A DNA stretch of 64,000 nt from Salinisphaera sp. T31B1 (GTDB lineage: Bacteria > Pseudomonadota > Gammaproteobacteria > Nevskiales > Salinisphaeraceae), in assembly GCF_040361275.1 (NCBI RefSeq), contig NZ_APNH01000003.1:186001-250000 (forward strand). The letters run 5' to 3'. The first letter of the stretch is position 1, and each line of letters begins with the position of its first letter. The notes below the pieces were generated by a model. The model worked only from the letters and a program-made list of their open reading frames with translations, ran no database searches and was not told the DNA's origin. This document shows, in pieces, positions 40,063-50,104 of this stretch. Made by a program: the position numbers and the translations under genes.

Positions 40063-41138
40063 GTGCGCCCCATGTGTTGATCATGGCTGGAGGCACGGGT
40101 GGCCACGTGTTTCCGGCGCTGGCCGTGGCCGAGGCACTGATCGAGCGCGGCGTGCGGGTGTCGTGGCTGGGCACGGCACATGGCATCGAGGCGAGGCTCG
40201 TCCCTGCCCGCGCGCTGGAACTGCATACCATCGACGTCGCCGGGCTGCGCGGCATGGGCGCGCGGGCATGGCTCGCGGCGCCGCTCAAGCTGTTTCGTGC
40301 CTGTCTACAGGCACTCGGCGTGGTGCGTCGTGTCGCGCCGCAGCTGGTGATCGGCATGGGTGGCTTCGCCGCAGGCCCGGGCGGTCTGGCGGCCCGCTTG
40401 ACCGGGCGGCCGCTGCTGATTCACGAACAGAACGCCTCGGCCGGCCTGACCAACCGAGTGCTCGCACGCCTGGCCAATCGTCTGTTGCAGGCGTTTCCGC
40501 ATACCTTTGTCAACGACCATGCGCGCACGGTCGGCAACCCGGTACGTCGCGAGATCCTGGCGCTCGCGCCGCCGGCCGAGCGCTGGCGCGAGCGCCACGA
40601 TGCAATACGTCTGCTCGTGCTCGGCGGCAGCGGCGGTGCATTGGCGATCAACGAAACGGTGCCGGCCGCGCTGGCACGGATCGACCCGGCGATGCGTCCA
40701 CAGGTGCGTCATCAGGCCGGTCGTACGCTGGCCCAGGCTGAAGCGGCCTACCGCCAGCATGCCGTGAACGCAGACGTGCATGAATTCATCGACGACATGG
40801 CCGAGGCCTATGGCTGGGCCGATCTGGTCGTATGCCGCAGCGGCGCACTGACCGTGGCAGAGCTGGCCGCGGCCGGCGTGGGCGCGGTGCTCGTACCGTA
40901 TCCGTTTGCCGCCGACGACCATCAGCGGGCCAACGGCCAGTATCTGGTCGATGCGGGTGCCGCCGAGCTGATCGACCAGTCCGAGTTGAGCGCCGATCGG
41001 CTGGCCACGGAAATCGGCGCGCTGTGTGCCGACCGCGCGGGTCTGCTGGTGCGTGCCGAGGCAGCCCGCAGCGTCGCCTGGCCGAATGCGACCGACGATA
41101 TCGTCGACGCCTGTTTCGAATTGTTGGAGGCCGCATGA
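40059..41138 (+). CDS. murG: Lipid II synthase MurG
   Basis: A 359-residue GT-B glycosyltransferase adding GlcNAc to lipid I. N-terminal [61 protein letters not shown], and C-terminal [31 protein letters not shown] are all conserved. ATG at 40059 overlaps the ftsW stop. Confidence 0.96.
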   Translation: MSAPHVLIMAGGTGGHVFPALAVAEALIERGVRVSWLGTAHGIEARLVPARALELHTIDVAGLRGMGARAWLAAPLKLFRACLQALGVVRRVAPQLVIGMGGFAAGPGGLAARLTGRPLLIHEQNASAGLTNRVLARLANRLLQAFPHTFVNDHARTVGNPVRREILALAPPAERWRERHDAIRLLVLGGSGGALAINETVPAALARIDPAMRPQVRHQAGRTLAQAEAAYRQHAVNADVHEFIDDMAEAYGWADLVVCRSGALTVAELAAAGVGAVLVPYPFAADDHQRANGQYLVDAGAAELIDQSELSADRLATEIGALCADRAGLLVRAEAARSVAWPNATDDIVDACFELLEAA

Positions 41139-42583
41139 TGGACCCCCAGTCCAACGCGTCCGCCAACGGCCATCATCAGCCGTTGACCCACCGGCCGATG
41201 CGTCGTGTCAACGTCGTTCACATGGTGGGGATCGGCGGCGTCGGCATGGCCGGCATCGCACGCGTATTGCTCAACCTGGGCTATACGGTGACCGGCAGTG
41301 ACATCAAGGACGGCGTGGCCACCCAGGCACTGGCCGCCCAGGGTGCGCAGATATTCGTCGGCCACGCCGCCGAAAATATCGAAAACGCCGACGTGGTAGT
41401 GGTGTCGACCGCTGTTTCCGGCGACAACCCGGAAGTAATCGCTGCCCACGAACGTCTGGTGCCCGTGGTTCGGCGCGCCGAAATGCTCGCCGAGCTGATG
41501 CGTTTCCGCTACGGCATTGCGGTGGCCGGTACCCATGGCAAGACCACCACGACCAGCCTCGTGGCCTCGCTGCTGGCCGATGGCGGCTTGGACCCGACCT
41601 TCATCGTCGGCGGCAAGGTCCTGGGCGCCGGCTCGAACGCCCGCCTGGGCGAAGGCCCGTACCTGGTCGCCGAAGCCGATGAATCCGATGCGTCCTTTTT
41701 GTTCCTGACGCCGATGATGGCGATCGTCACGAATATCGATGCCGATCATCTGGAAACCTATGGCGGCGAATTCTCGAAGCTCACCGAGACCTTCGTGGAA
41801 TTCCTCCATCATCTGCCGTTCTATGGCCTGGCGGTGCTGTGCGTGGACGACCCGGTGGTGCGTTCGATCCTGGCCGACGTGGGCCGGCCGATCGTGACCT
41901 ACGGCATCGAACACGACGCCGACTTCATGGCCGAGAACCTGTCGTTCGATGGCACCGGCACACGGTTCACCCTGCGTCGGGCCGGACACGACGGTTTCGA
42001 TGTACACCTGAATCTGCCGGGTCGTCATAACGTGCTCAACGCGCTGGCCGCTGCGGCGGTGGCCCATGAGCTGGGCGTGGACATGCCGGCGATCGGACGC
42101 GGGCTGTCGCAGTTCGCCGGCATCGGCCGACGCTGTGAAGTGCATGGCGAGATCGCACTTGGTGACCGGCGGGTTTTGCTGGTCGACGATTACGGCCACC
42201 ACCCACGCGAGTTGAGCAGCATCATCGATGCCGCCCGCGGCGCCTGGCCGGATCGCCGCCTGGTCGTGGTGTTCCAGCCGCATCGGTTCACGCGCACACG
42301 CGACCTGTTCGACGACTTCTGCAAGGTGCTGGCCAATCTGGACGTGCTCGTGCTTTGTGAAGTCTATGGCGCCGGTGAAGCGCCGATCGCGGGGGCCGAT
42401 GGCCGAGCGCTGGCTCGCGGCGTACGCGCCCGAGGCCGTGTCGACCCGGTGTTCGTCGACGATGTGCACGCGCTGGCCGATGTGCTGCCTGGCGTGGTCA
42501 GCGACGGCGACGTGCTGTTGACGCTGGGCGCCGGCGATATTGGCGCCGTGGCTGGCCAGCTGGCCGTCGGAGGTCGCTCATGA
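41135..42583 (+). CDS. murC: UDP-MurNAc:L-Ala ligase MurC
   Basis: A 482-residue Mur ligase adding the first L-Ala. The Rossmann start [19 protein letters not shown] is preceded by about 28 polar residues with a His-rich patch. The P-loop [13 protein letters not shown] lies near 130-142 and [12 protein letters not shown] follows. Two ATG codons (41135, 41138) stand in tandem at the overlap with murG. murB is not next to it. Confidence 0.95.
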   Translation: MMDPQSNASANGHHQPLTHRPMRRVNVVHMVGIGGVGMAGIARVLLNLGYTVTGSDIKDGVATQALAAQGAQIFVGHAAENIENADVVVVSTAVSGDNPEVIAAHERLVPVVRRAEMLAELMRFRYGIAVAGTHGKTTTTSLVASLLADGGLDPTFIVGGKVLGAGSNARLGEGPYLVAEADESDASFLFLTPMMAIVTNIDADHLETYGGEFSKLTETFVEFLHHLPFYGLAVLCVDDPVVRSILADVGRPIVTYGIEHDADFMAENLSFDGTGTRFTLRRAGHDGFDVHLNLPGRHNVLNALAAAAVAHELGVDMPAIGRGLSQFAGIGRRCEVHGEIALGDRRVLLVDDYGHHPRELSSIIDAARGAWPDRRLVVVFQPHRFTRTRDLFDDFCKVLANLDVLVLCEVYGAGEAPIAGADGRALARGVRARGRVDPVFVDDVHALADVLPGVVSDGDVLLTLGAGDIGAVAGQLAVGGRS

Positions 42584-43530
42584 GCGATACGCGCATCACC
42601 GATCCCGGCGTGTTCGGCAAGGTCGCCGTACTGATGGGCGGCTGGTCGGCCGAACGCGCGGTGTCGCTGGATTCCGGTGCCGCCGTGGCCGCGGGCCTGG
42701 CACGTCGCGGCGTCGATGTCACGGCCATCGACGTCGACCGGGCGCGCGTGCTGAACCTGGCGGCTGAAGGTTTCGATCGTGTCTGGCTTGCCCTGCACGG
42801 GCGCGGCGGCGAGGACGGCGTGGTGCAGGGGGCGCTCGAGCTCCAGGGATTGCCTTATACCGGCAGCGGCGTGCTGGCATGTGCGCTGTCGATGGACAAG
42901 GTCCGTACGAAGGCGATCTGGGCCGCCCAGGGTATTCCCACGCCGGCCCATCGGGTACTCGGCGAACGGACCGATCTGGACGAAGTGGTCGAGGCGCTCG
43001 GCATGCCGTTGATCGTCAAGCCGGTGCACGAAGGCTCGACCATCGGTATCAGCCGGGTCGATCGCATTTCGCAACTCGAACAGGCACGCCGCGAAGCGGC
43101 CCGGTTCGATCGCGACGTGATGGCCGAGCAGCTGATCGCCGGGCCGGAATACACCGCCGGCATCGTCGACGATCAGGCCTTGCCGCTGATTCATATCGAA
43201 CCGTCCAGCGGCTTCTACGATTACCAGGCCAAGTATGTGGCCAACGACACGCGCTACCACTGCCCCTGCGATCTGCCGCCCGAACGCGAGGCCGAGTTGC
43301 GGCGTCTGGCGTTGCGTGCGTTCGAGATCACCGGCGCGCACAGCTGGGGGCGAGTGGATCTCATGCTCGATGCAGCCGGCCAGCCGTGGTTTCTGGAGCT
43401 CAACGCCGCGCCCGGCATGACCTCGCACTCGCTGGTGCCGATGGCCGCCCGGGCGGCCGGCATGGATTTCGACGAACTGGTGTGGCGCATTCTCGCTGCC
43501 ACCGTTACCGACGAGGGGGACGCGTCATGA
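42580..43530 (+). CDS. ddlB: D-alanine-D-alanine ligase
   Basis: A 316-residue ATP-grasp enzyme. [51 protein letters not shown], and the C-terminal [36 protein letters not shown] carry the ATP/Mg and substrate residues. It supplies D-Ala-D-Ala for MurF. Overlaps murC and ftsQ by four bases. Confidence 0.96.
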   Translation: MSDTRITDPGVFGKVAVLMGGWSAERAVSLDSGAAVAAGLARRGVDVTAIDVDRARVLNLAAEGFDRVWLALHGRGGEDGVVQGALELQGLPYTGSGVLACALSMDKVRTKAIWAAQGIPTPAHRVLGERTDLDEVVEALGMPLIVKPVHEGSTIGISRVDRISQLEQARREAARFDRDVMAEQLIAGPEYTAGIVDDQALPLIHIEPSSGFYDYQAKYVANDTRYHCPCDLPPEREAELRRLALRAFEITGAHSWGRVDLMLDAAGQPWFLELNAAPGMTSHSLVPMAARAAGMDFDELVWRILAATVTDEGDAS

Positions 43531-44288
43531 ACGCGATCAGGCGCATCCGGGCCAACAAGCGCTGGCGCGACGGCCTGCTAGGCGCGCTGCTGCTGTTCGG
43601 CGTGGCGGCCTGTACCTGGCAGGGCATCAAGCCCGACGACCAGCGTACCGGCCATCTGTATATCAGCGGTACATCCAGCCATGTGAGTGACGAACAGATC
43701 GCGCATGTGGCCGCGCCCTACATGAACTCGCCGTTCTTCGACGTCGATCTCAAGGGCCTGCAGGCCGAGCTGGCCCGTCAGCCGTGGTTGGCGGAGGTCG
43801 AGGTCTCGCGTCACTGGCCCGACGGTGTGGCGGTTCATATCACTGAGCAGCGGCCGGTCGCCCTGTGGGGCGACGAGGCCGTACTGGGTGCCAACGGCCG
43901 GGTTTTCGTGCCCGATGCGGCCAGCCGGCCGACTGGGCTGGTCGCGCTCGATGGTCCGCCCACGGCCGGACTGAAGGTTTATGAGCAATATCGGCATCTG
44001 TCGGAGCTGCTGGCCGGCCATGACACACGTATCGCACGACTGACGCTCGATGCGCGCGGTTCGTGGACAGCCACGCTGGACGACGGCCTGCAGCTGCGGC
44101 TCGGGCGCGACGATCTGGATGAGCGTATGCACCGGTTCGTCGACTATGCGCTGGCACGCACCCAGGCGCGCGACGCGCTGGCCGGCGCCGGCTATGTGGA
44201 TTTGCGTTACAGCGACGGTTTCGCGGTCGGCGGCACGCGCGCCGCCACCCCCAAGGATCAGGAGAAGGTCAATGAGCAAGCGGCCTGA
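43527..44288 (+). CDS. ftsQ: Cell division protein FtsQ
   Basis: A 253-residue bitopic protein: basic N-terminus, membrane helix (about 15-30), POTRA domain (about 40-110; HLYISGTSSHVSDEQIAHV) and the FtsQ beta domain (about 115-235). A C-terminal tail rich in charged residues overlaps the start of ftsA by 17 bases. It anchors FtsLB at the septum. A Cys follows the membrane helix (VAACTW), but the charge pattern fits a signal anchor rather than a lipoprotein. Confidence 0.92.
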   Translation: MNAIRRIRANKRWRDGLLGALLLFGVAACTWQGIKPDDQRTGHLYISGTSSHVSDEQIAHVAAPYMNSPFFDVDLKGLQAELARQPWLAEVEVSRHWPDGVAVHITEQRPVALWGDEAVLGANGRVFVPDAASRPTGLVALDGPPTAGLKVYEQYRHLSELLAGHDTRIARLTLDARGSWTATLDDGLQLRLGRDDLDERMHRFVDYALARTQARDALAGAGYVDLRYSDGFAVGGTRAATPKDQEKVNEQAA

Positions 44289-45507
44289 GAAGAATCTCGT
44301 CGTCGGTCTGGATATCGGCACCTCGAAGGTCGCGTGCATCGTGGCCGAGGTACACAACGGTGAGCTCGAGATCATAGGCCTCGGCAGTGCGCCCTCCCGT
44401 GGAATGAAGAAAGGCATGGTGGTCAATATCGAGTCGACCACCGATTCCATCCGCCGTGCGGTCGAAGAGGCCGAGCTGATGGCCGGCTGCCGGATCCAGT
44501 CGGTGCACTGCGGGATCTCGGGGGCGCATGTGCGGTCACTGAATTCGCACGGCATCGTCGCGGTCCGCAACAAGGAAGTCACCGAATCCGATATCGAGCG
44601 GGTGATCGACGCCGCCTGTGCGGTGGCCATCCCGGCCGATCAGAAAATCCTCCACGTGCTGCCGCAGGAATTCGCGGTCGACGACAACGAGGGCATTCAG
44701 GAGCCGGTCGGCATGTCCGGCGTGCGCCTGGAAGCCAAGGTGCATATCGTCACCGGGGCCGTGACCTCGGCGCAGAATATCCAGAAGTGTGTGGCCCGCT
44801 GCGGTCTGGAAGTCTCCAAGCTGTCTCTCGAACAGCTGGCCTCCAGTTATGCGGTGCTCACCGAGGACGAAAAAGACCTTGGTGTAGCACTCGTGGATAT
44901 CGGCGGCGGCACGTCGGACATCGCGGTGTTCATCAATGGTTCGATCCGGCATACAGCGGTCATTCCGATCGCCGGCGACCAGGTCACCAACGATATCGCC
45001 GTAGCGTTGCGTACGCCGACCCAGCATGCCGAAGGCATCAAGATTCGCTACGGCTGTGCCTTGCCGGAGCTGATCGAGGACGACGACGCCATCGAGGTGC
45101 CGAGCGTGGGCGAGCGCCCGCCGCGGCGGCTGTCGCGCTACACCCTCGCCGAGGTGATCAAGCCCCGCTACGAGGAGCTGTTCATGCTCATCCATAAAGA
45201 GCTGGTGCGTTCCGGCTTCGAGGATCTGCTGGCCGGTGGCGTGGTGATCACCGGTGGATCTTCCAAGATGGAAGGGCTGACCGATCTCGCCGAAGAAGTC
45301 TTCCACATGTCCGTTCGTCTGGGCGTGCCCCAGCGGGTGCACGGGCTGTCGGACGTGGTCAAGAACCCGATCCACGCCACCGGCGTGGGCTTGCTGGAGT
45401 TCGGCAACCGCTCCATGCCCAAGCCGGGCATGGACCTGTCTCACAACGACAACAGCTTTACCCAGGTCTGGGAACGGATGAAGGCCTGGTTCCAGGGCAA
45501 TTTCTAG
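44272..45507 (+). CDS. ftsA: Cell division actin-like protein FtsA
   Basis: A 411-residue FtsA. The ATP-binding phosphate-1 motif VVGLDIGTSKVACIV, phosphate-2 VALVDIGGGTSDIAVF and GGVVITGGSSKMEG are present, with the 1C domain between. The last residues (FTQVWERMKAWFQGNF) are the amphipathic membrane-targeting helix. It tethers FtsZ to the membrane. Confidence 0.96.
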   Translation: MSKRPEKNLVVGLDIGTSKVACIVAEVHNGELEIIGLGSAPSRGMKKGMVVNIESTTDSIRRAVEEAELMAGCRIQSVHCGISGAHVRSLNSHGIVAVRNKEVTESDIERVIDAACAVAIPADQKILHVLPQEFAVDDNEGIQEPVGMSGVRLEAKVHIVTGAVTSAQNIQKCVARCGLEVSKLSLEQLASSYAVLTEDEKDLGVALVDIGGGTSDIAVFINGSIRHTAVIPIAGDQVTNDIAVALRTPTQHAEGIKIRYGCALPELIEDDDAIEVPSVGERPPRRLSRYTLAEVIKPRYEELFMLIHKELVRSGFEDLLAGGVVITGGSSKMEGLTDLAEEVFHMSVRLGVPQRVHGLSDVVKNPIHATGVGLLEFGNRSMPKPGMDLSHNDNSFTQVWERMKAWFQGNF

Positions 45508-45605
45508 AACAACAAGCGATCAGGGGAACGGCCGGCGGCGACCGGTCAACGTCTCAACACAGTTTTCCGAAAGGAAAAGCACGGCAACCAAGATAGAGGT
45601 GCATC

Positions 45606-46751
45606 ATGCCTGAAGTATTCGAGTTCGCAGATCAGAAGACCGATAAAGCGGTCATCAAGGTCATCGGCGTCGGCGGTGGCGGCGGCAACACCATCAACCA
45701 GATGGTCAATGGCGGCATCCAGGGCGTCGATTTCATTTGTGCCAACACCGACGCGCAGCATCTGGAGCGCTGCGACGCGGACGTGCTCGTACAGCTGGGC
45801 ATGAACGTCACCCGCGGCCTGGGCGCCGGTGCCGATCCGGCCATCGGCCGCCAGGCCGCCGAAGAGGATCGCGATCGTATTCGCGAATCCATCGAAGGCG
45901 CGGACATGCTGTTCATCACCTGCGGCATGGGCGGTGGCACCGGCACTGGTGCAGCGCCGGTCGTGGCCGAGATCGCCCGTGAGATGGGTATTCTGACCCT
46001 GGCGGTGGTCACCAAGCCGTTCCCGTTCGAACGTGGCAAGCGCATGGAGATCGCCAAGCAGGGTATCGACGAGCTGGGTCGCTTTGTCGACTCGCTGATC
46101 GTCATACCCAATGAGAAGCTGCTGACCGCGCTGGGCAAGAACACCACGCTGAAGAACGCTTTCCAGGCGGCTAACAACGTGCTGCACAACGCGGTGCAGG
46201 GCATCTCCGATCTGATCACCCGCCCGGGCGTCATCAACGTCGACTTTGCCGACGTGCGTCGCGTGATGTCGGTGCAGGGCATGGCCATGATGGGCCGCGC
46301 CACGGCCGTCGGCGACGATCGTGCCCGCGAGGCCGCCGAGGCTGCGTTGGCGAGCCCGCTGTTGGACGATCTGTCCCTGCATGGCGCCCAGGGCCTGCTG
46401 GTCAACGTCTCCGGCGACGAGAATCTGGGGATTCACGAATTCCAGATCGTCAACGAAGTCATTGCCGATATGGGGGCCGAGCACGCCGAGGTCATCGTCG
46501 GCATGGCCGAGGATCCGGAAATGGGCGACGAGATCTGCGTGACCGTAGTGGCCACGGGTCTGGGTCATCAGGCCGTCGAGCGTGAAGCGGTGCGTCCGCT
46601 CAAGCGTGATGCCGGCGGCCAGATGCGCTACGAAGATCTGGATCGCCCGACCGTGATCCGCAACCGTCCGCAGCAGTCCTCGCGTGATAACGCGGCCGTC
46701 GATATGGACTATTTCGACGTGCCGGCATTCCTGCGCAATCAGGCCGACTGA
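45606..46751 (+). CDS. ftsZ: Cell division GTPase FtsZ
   Basis: A 381-residue tubulin-like GTPase. The nucleotide-binding loops include VIGVGGGGGNTINQM and the tubulin signature GGGTGTGAAP; the T7 loop region NVDFADVRRVM contains the catalytic Asp. The linker is short (about 320-365) and the C-terminal peptide DYFDVPAFLRNQ that binds FtsA and ZipA is intact. A strong ribosome-binding site (AGAGGTG) precedes the ATG. It lies 98 bases after ftsA. Confidence 0.97.
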   Translation: MPEVFEFADQKTDKAVIKVIGVGGGGGNTINQMVNGGIQGVDFICANTDAQHLERCDADVLVQLGMNVTRGLGAGADPAIGRQAAEEDRDRIRESIEGADMLFITCGMGGGTGTGAAPVVAEIAREMGILTLAVVTKPFPFERGKRMEIAKQGIDELGRFVDSLIVIPNEKLLTALGKNTTLKNAFQAANNVLHNAVQGISDLITRPGVINVDFADVRRVMSVQGMAMMGRATAVGDDRAREAAEAALASPLLDDLSLHGAQGLLVNVSGDENLGIHEFQIVNEVIADMGAEHAEVIVGMAEDPEMGDEICVTVVATGLGHQAVEREAVRPLKRDAGGQMRYEDLDRPTVIRNRPQQSSRDNAAVDMDYFDVPAFLRNQAD

Positions 46752-46778
46752 AGACGATAGAGATCAGGGAGATGCGCC

Positions 46779-46832
46779 GCGTGCCTGCAAGGGCACGCAT
46801 CGCCCGACGGCAGCCGTGCGCCGTCGGGCGAT
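46779..46832 (+). terminator. Double hairpin downstream of ftsZ
   Basis: Two adjacent hairpins: GCGTGCC/GGCACGC (46779-46798, 7 bp) and a perfect 13-bp stem (46799-46811 with 46820-46832, loop 8). No T-run follows directly, so termination may be partial or Rho-assisted; RNA stabilisation of the ftsZ message is an alternative. Confidence 0.5.
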
Positions 46833-46994
46833 TCCGGCGTGTTATTCTTCGCGGCTTTTGACGGGCGGCAGCATTCGCGGCGCTGCAACATTAAGGCAAA
46901 GTTAAGGCGCCGTGGATAAAGTATCGCCCAACCAGATGACACCGTAATGACACGGTGTGCGCGGCGCTCAGAATCGCCACAAGGGACACATACG
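46833..46994 (+). promoter_or_regulatory. lpxC upstream region with repeats
   Basis: About 160 bases before lpxC. It holds a tandem TTAAGGC repeat (around 46892 and 46904), a possible -10 TAAAGT near 46918, and an inverted repeat CACCGT-6-ACGGTG at 46940-46957. lpxC therefore may have its own promoter and operator, separate from ftsZ. Confidence 0.4.
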
Positions 46995-47915
46995 ATGCTC
47001 AGACAACGTACGCTAAAGAATCCGATTCGCGCCACGGGGGTCGGCCTGCATACGGGGCAGAAGGTCTACATGACATTGCGCCCGGCTGCAGCCAATCAGG
47101 GCATCGTGTTTCGTCGTACAGACCATACGCCCATGGTCGAGTTCCGCGGCGACGCGTTCAAGGTCGGCGATACGACGCTGGCCACCACGCTGATCAACGG
47201 CGACGGCGTGCGTGTGCAGACCGTCGAACACCTGTTGTCGGCGATGGCTGGCCTGGGCATCGACAATGCGATCGTCGAATTGTCCTCGGACGAGCTGCCG
47301 ATCATGGACGGCAGCGCCGGACCGTTTGTGTTCCTCATTCAGTCGGCAGGCATCCAGGAGCTGGATGCGCCGAAGAAATTCATTCGTATCAAGCAGCCGG
47401 TGGAAGTGACCGACGGCGATAAGTGGGCGCGGTTCGATCCGTTCGACGGGTTCAAGGTCAGCTTCTGTATCGACTTCGATCACCCGGCGTTCGATTCGGA
47501 CACGCAGTCGGCCACGGTCGATTTCTCCACGACCTCGTTCGTCAAGGAAGTCAGCCGTGCGCGCACGTTCGGGTTCATGCGCGATATCGAATTCCTGCGC
47601 TCGAACAATCTGGCGCGTGGCGGATCGATGGACAACGCGGTGGTGCTCGACGACTATCGCGTTCTCAACGCCGACGGCCTTCGTTACGACAACGAATTCG
47701 TGCGCCACAAGATTCTCGACGCCATCGGCGATCTGTACTTGCTCGGCCATGGGCTCATCGGAAGCTATTCCGGCTACAAGTCCGGCCATGCGCTCAACAA
47801 CAAATTGCTGCGTGCGTTGTTGTCGGAACAAAAAGCCTGGGAAGAGGTGACCTACGAGGATATCTCGGAGTCGCCGGTGACCTATATCAATGCACGTCCC
47901 GTGATTGCGGCCTGA
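46995..47915 (+). CDS. lpxC: UDP-3-O-acyl-N-acetylglucosamine deacetylase LpxC
   Basis: A 306-residue LpxC (305 in E. coli), the committed step of lipid A synthesis. [21 protein letters not shown] begins the protein; zinc ligands are in VEHLLSAM (His near 79) and [15 protein letters not shown] (His and Asp near 238-242), with the general base His in [15 protein letters not shown] at 46995 has GGGACA upstream and gives the family length. Confidence 0.96.
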   Translation: MLRQRTLKNPIRATGVGLHTGQKVYMTLRPAAANQGIVFRRTDHTPMVEFRGDAFKVGDTTLATTLINGDGVRVQTVEHLLSAMAGLGIDNAIVELSSDELPIMDGSAGPFVFLIQSAGIQELDAPKKFIRIKQPVEVTDGDKWARFDPFDGFKVSFCIDFDHPAFDSDTQSATVDFSTTSFVKEVSRARTFGFMRDIEFLRSNNLARGGSMDNAVVLDDYRVLNADGLRYDNEFVRHKILDAIGDLYLLGHGLIGSYSGYKSGHALNNKLLRALLSEQKAWEEVTYEDISESPVTYINARPVIAA

Positions 47916-47940
47916 GCCGATCGCGGTGGCCGTGTGCAGG

Positions 47941-47972
47941 CGCCGGTCGCGAATGCGGCCGGCGTTTTTTTT
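47941..47972 (+). terminator. Rho-independent terminator after lpxC
   Basis: CGCCGG (47941-47946) pairs with CCGGCG (47959-47964), followed by eight T (47965-47972). It ends the dcw-lpxC unit and separates it from the convergent lipid genes. Confidence 0.88.
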
Positions 47973-47990
47973 GGCCGAGCGAAACCTGGC

Positions 47991-48944
47991 CTAGCGAAGC
48001 AGGCGCTGGCGATAGACGCGCCATAGCGCCAGCCAGCCGAATATCAGCGGATGCCGTCGTAGACGGTCGTCGACAGGGATGACGACACCGGTATGACGCT
48101 CGATCTTGTAGGCGGCATAGTCCACCGCGTCGGTGAAGGTGAAACAGGCCTTGGCCAGACGTAGGATCGACAGGCTTTTGCCGCAGGCCCGACGCAGACG
48201 CCAGCGCAGCCGCGCCCACGGTGAATCGGCTCCGCACCAATACAGGCGGCCGGCGGAATCCGTGGTCACCGGCCGTGCGAGCAGCGGCCGCGCGGCTTCC
48301 AGCCGGCGCGCATACTCGTGGCTGTCGCGTTCGACGAGCGACCGGCTGCGGCTTGTCTTTTCGACCCGCAATTCGCTGGCATAGCTCAGTGACAGGGCAG
48401 CGCTGAGCGTGGCCGCGGGGCCGCGACCATCCGCGAGTGCGGGCAGCGCACGATCGAGCAGGGTCACCACCGCCTGTCCGCAGGCCGCCCGGGTGCGTTG
48501 GCGATCGTCGTCGCTGGCCGCGGCCACGATAGCCACGGGCTGGGCAAAACGGCCCCAGACCGAGGACTGGAACCAGTCGCGACAGCCGGCCTCGAGCTGA
48601 TCGCGGCTAAGCACGGCATATTTGCACCGCAACAAACGTCCGTCAGCGCCCGTTCGTTCGGCGTAATAGACGTTGGGCGGTACCAGTCGATTGCACCAGC
48701 CGCCCAGACGGGACTGGCCGGGCGGGCCGTACTCGTCGACCACGACATAGAAATCGAGCAATCCCGCATACGGATCGCCGTCGCGCAGGCAGGCGCCGTA
48801 GTAGATCAAAGCCACAAAGCGCCGGCCGAACCGGGCGCGCAACGGCTCGATGATCGGTTCGAGTTGCGCGCTCTGGGACGTCGTACAGGGGCCGGCGATT
48901 GCAGCCAGCCGGATCCGATCGGACGCCCGGTCGACGCCGGTCAC
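47991..48944 (-). CDS. Tam41-like phosphatidate cytidylyltransferase family protein
   Basis: A 317-residue protein whose N-terminal two thirds resemble the Tam41/Mmp37 CDP-diacylglycerol synthases known from mitochondria and some bacteria. Matching blocks in order are LIYYGACL (near 47-54), the acidic LDFYVVVD (63-70), NVYYAER (91-97), RCKYAVLSRDQL (107-118), GRFAQPV (131-137) and LSLSYASELRV. The last 60 residues are basic with VDYAAYKIERHTGV. The start is GTG at 48944, overlapping the lipid kinase stop (GTGA), so the two are translationally coupled: a kinase would make a lipid phosphate and this enzyme would activate it with CTP. Whether the lipid is diacylglycerol or ceramide is unknown. 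Family call by eye. Confidence 0.62.
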   Translation of the reverse strand: MTGVDRASDRIRLAAIAGPCTTSQSAQLEPIIEPLRARFGRRFVALIYYGACLRDGDPYAGLLDFYVVVDEYGPPGQSRLGGWCNRLVPPNVYYAERTGADGRLLRCKYAVLSRDQLEAGCRDWFQSSVWGRFAQPVAIVAAASDDDRQRTRAACGQAVVTLLDRALPALADGRGPAATLSAALSLSYASELRVEKTSRSRSLVERDSHEYARRLEAARPLLARPVTTDSAGRLYWCGADSPWARLRWRLRRACGKSLSILRLAKACFTFTDAVDYAAYKIERHTGVVIPVDDRLRRHPLIFGWLALWRVYRQRLLR

Positions 48945-49936
48945 AGGTTGACGAACCGTGCCGTGCCGGCCGAACTGAGCACGACGGGCCCATCGGCCGA
49001 ACGTGCAGTGAAAAACTCGCCGTCGACGATATAGCCGCCGTCGAAGGAAAGCGCCAGGCGATCGCTGTTGTGGCTGCGATAGCCCTTGTCCGGCGTCATC
49101 CAACGGCGCCGTCGCCCGCGGCAGACGGCGGGTATGCGGCGCAGCAATCCCTCGGCGCCTTCGGCCACGCTGGTCCATGCGACCGGGCCGTTTTCTTCTC
49201 CCCAGAAGGGATGCATGCGCAGCACCAGGGTGTCCAGCGTGCTGGCCATCAGCAGAATACTGGGCTGATCGATCGTATGGCCGCGGTCATCGTTCAGCCG
49301 GACATCGACCGGTACGAAATACCGGCGATCGCCGGTCGCCACGGCCTTGACGAAGCGAGTGAATGCCACGCCGGGACCGACATCACCGCGCATGCCGTAT
49401 TGATGCAGCCGCTTCTGGGTGTGCTCGACCGCGTTGTAGATCGCACCCGCGCCGAAGAACATGCCGCACAGCGGCGGCGCGGATCCGCCCGGATCTATGC
49501 GCAGCACGTCGCGGGCGATCACGTGCCGGTCCATGTCACGCGGGCTAGACGCCCAGGCGTGCAGACGTTGCCAGCCGTCCCGCTTGACCGAAACCGTGCC
49601 GACATCGTTGCCGGTCATGTTTGTGCTGCCGGTGGGCACCAGCGCCAACAGAGGCGGTCGTTCGAAGATATCGCCGAGCATGATGTGGCCCAGCACCGAC
49701 TGGACCGTGCCATCGCCGCCGGCCACGGCGAGCAGATCGACGCCGGCATCGGCGAGTTGGCGTACCGCGGCTTCAATCTCGGCCGGGCTCTTGGCCCGTA
49801 TCGCCGGTACGCCCGCGCCCAGGTCCGGCTGGGCCCAGCGCTTGCGGTGGCGGCCGCTGTGCGCGTTGTAGATGATGCCCAGACGTCGAGGGCGCGCATC
49901 GTACGACGTTGTTTCCACGCCGGCCGGTTTCAGCAT
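48941..49936 (-). CDS. Diacylglycerol/ceramide-kinase-family lipid kinase
   Basis: A 331-residue DAGK-catalytic-domain protein. The N-terminal RRLGIIYNAHSGRHR is followed by the nucleotide loop AVAGGDGTVQSVLGHIM near 70-86 and VPTGSTNMTGNDVG. The C-terminal domain ends with GGYIVDGEFF, equivalent to the usual DGE motif. Family members phosphorylate diacylglycerol, sphingosine or ceramide; the Caulobacter ceramide kinase CpgB belongs here. The ceramide genes 5-10 kb away make ceramide a candidate substrate. I use ATG 49936 since homology begins just after it; an ATG at 50014 would add 26 residues without character. Confidence 0.75.
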   Translation of the reverse strand: MLKPAGVETTSYDARPRRLGIIYNAHSGRHRKRWAQPDLGAGVPAIRAKSPAEIEAAVRQLADAGVDLLAVAGGDGTVQSVLGHIMLGDIFERPPLLALVPTGSTNMTGNDVGTVSVKRDGWQRLHAWASSPRDMDRHVIARDVLRIDPGGSAPPLCGMFFGAGAIYNAVEHTQKRLHQYGMRGDVGPGVAFTRFVKAVATGDRRYFVPVDVRLNDDRGHTIDQPSILLMASTLDTLVLRMHPFWGEENGPVAWTSVAEGAEGLLRRIPAVCRGRRRRWMTPDKGYRSHNSDRLALSFDGGYIVDGEFFTARSADGPVVLSSAGTARFVNL

Positions 49937-50104
49937 GTTGCGCGCGGTCCGGGGCGGGCAGATGGCCGCGCCGGTGCATGTCCGCGTGGTCGGGCGGTGG
50001 TCCTGAACGGGCATCGGCGCCGGGTGGAATGGGCGGTCATGGCCGGTGGCTCGCGGCAACAAACGTGGCGCGAATGGTACCGCAGCTGATCCGCGCGGTC
50101 GGGT

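Noticed and set aside
40922-42469. A 515-codon minus-strand frame antisense to murC
   Set aside because: Overlaps a clear Mur ligase and encodes no recognisable domain; high-GC shadow.
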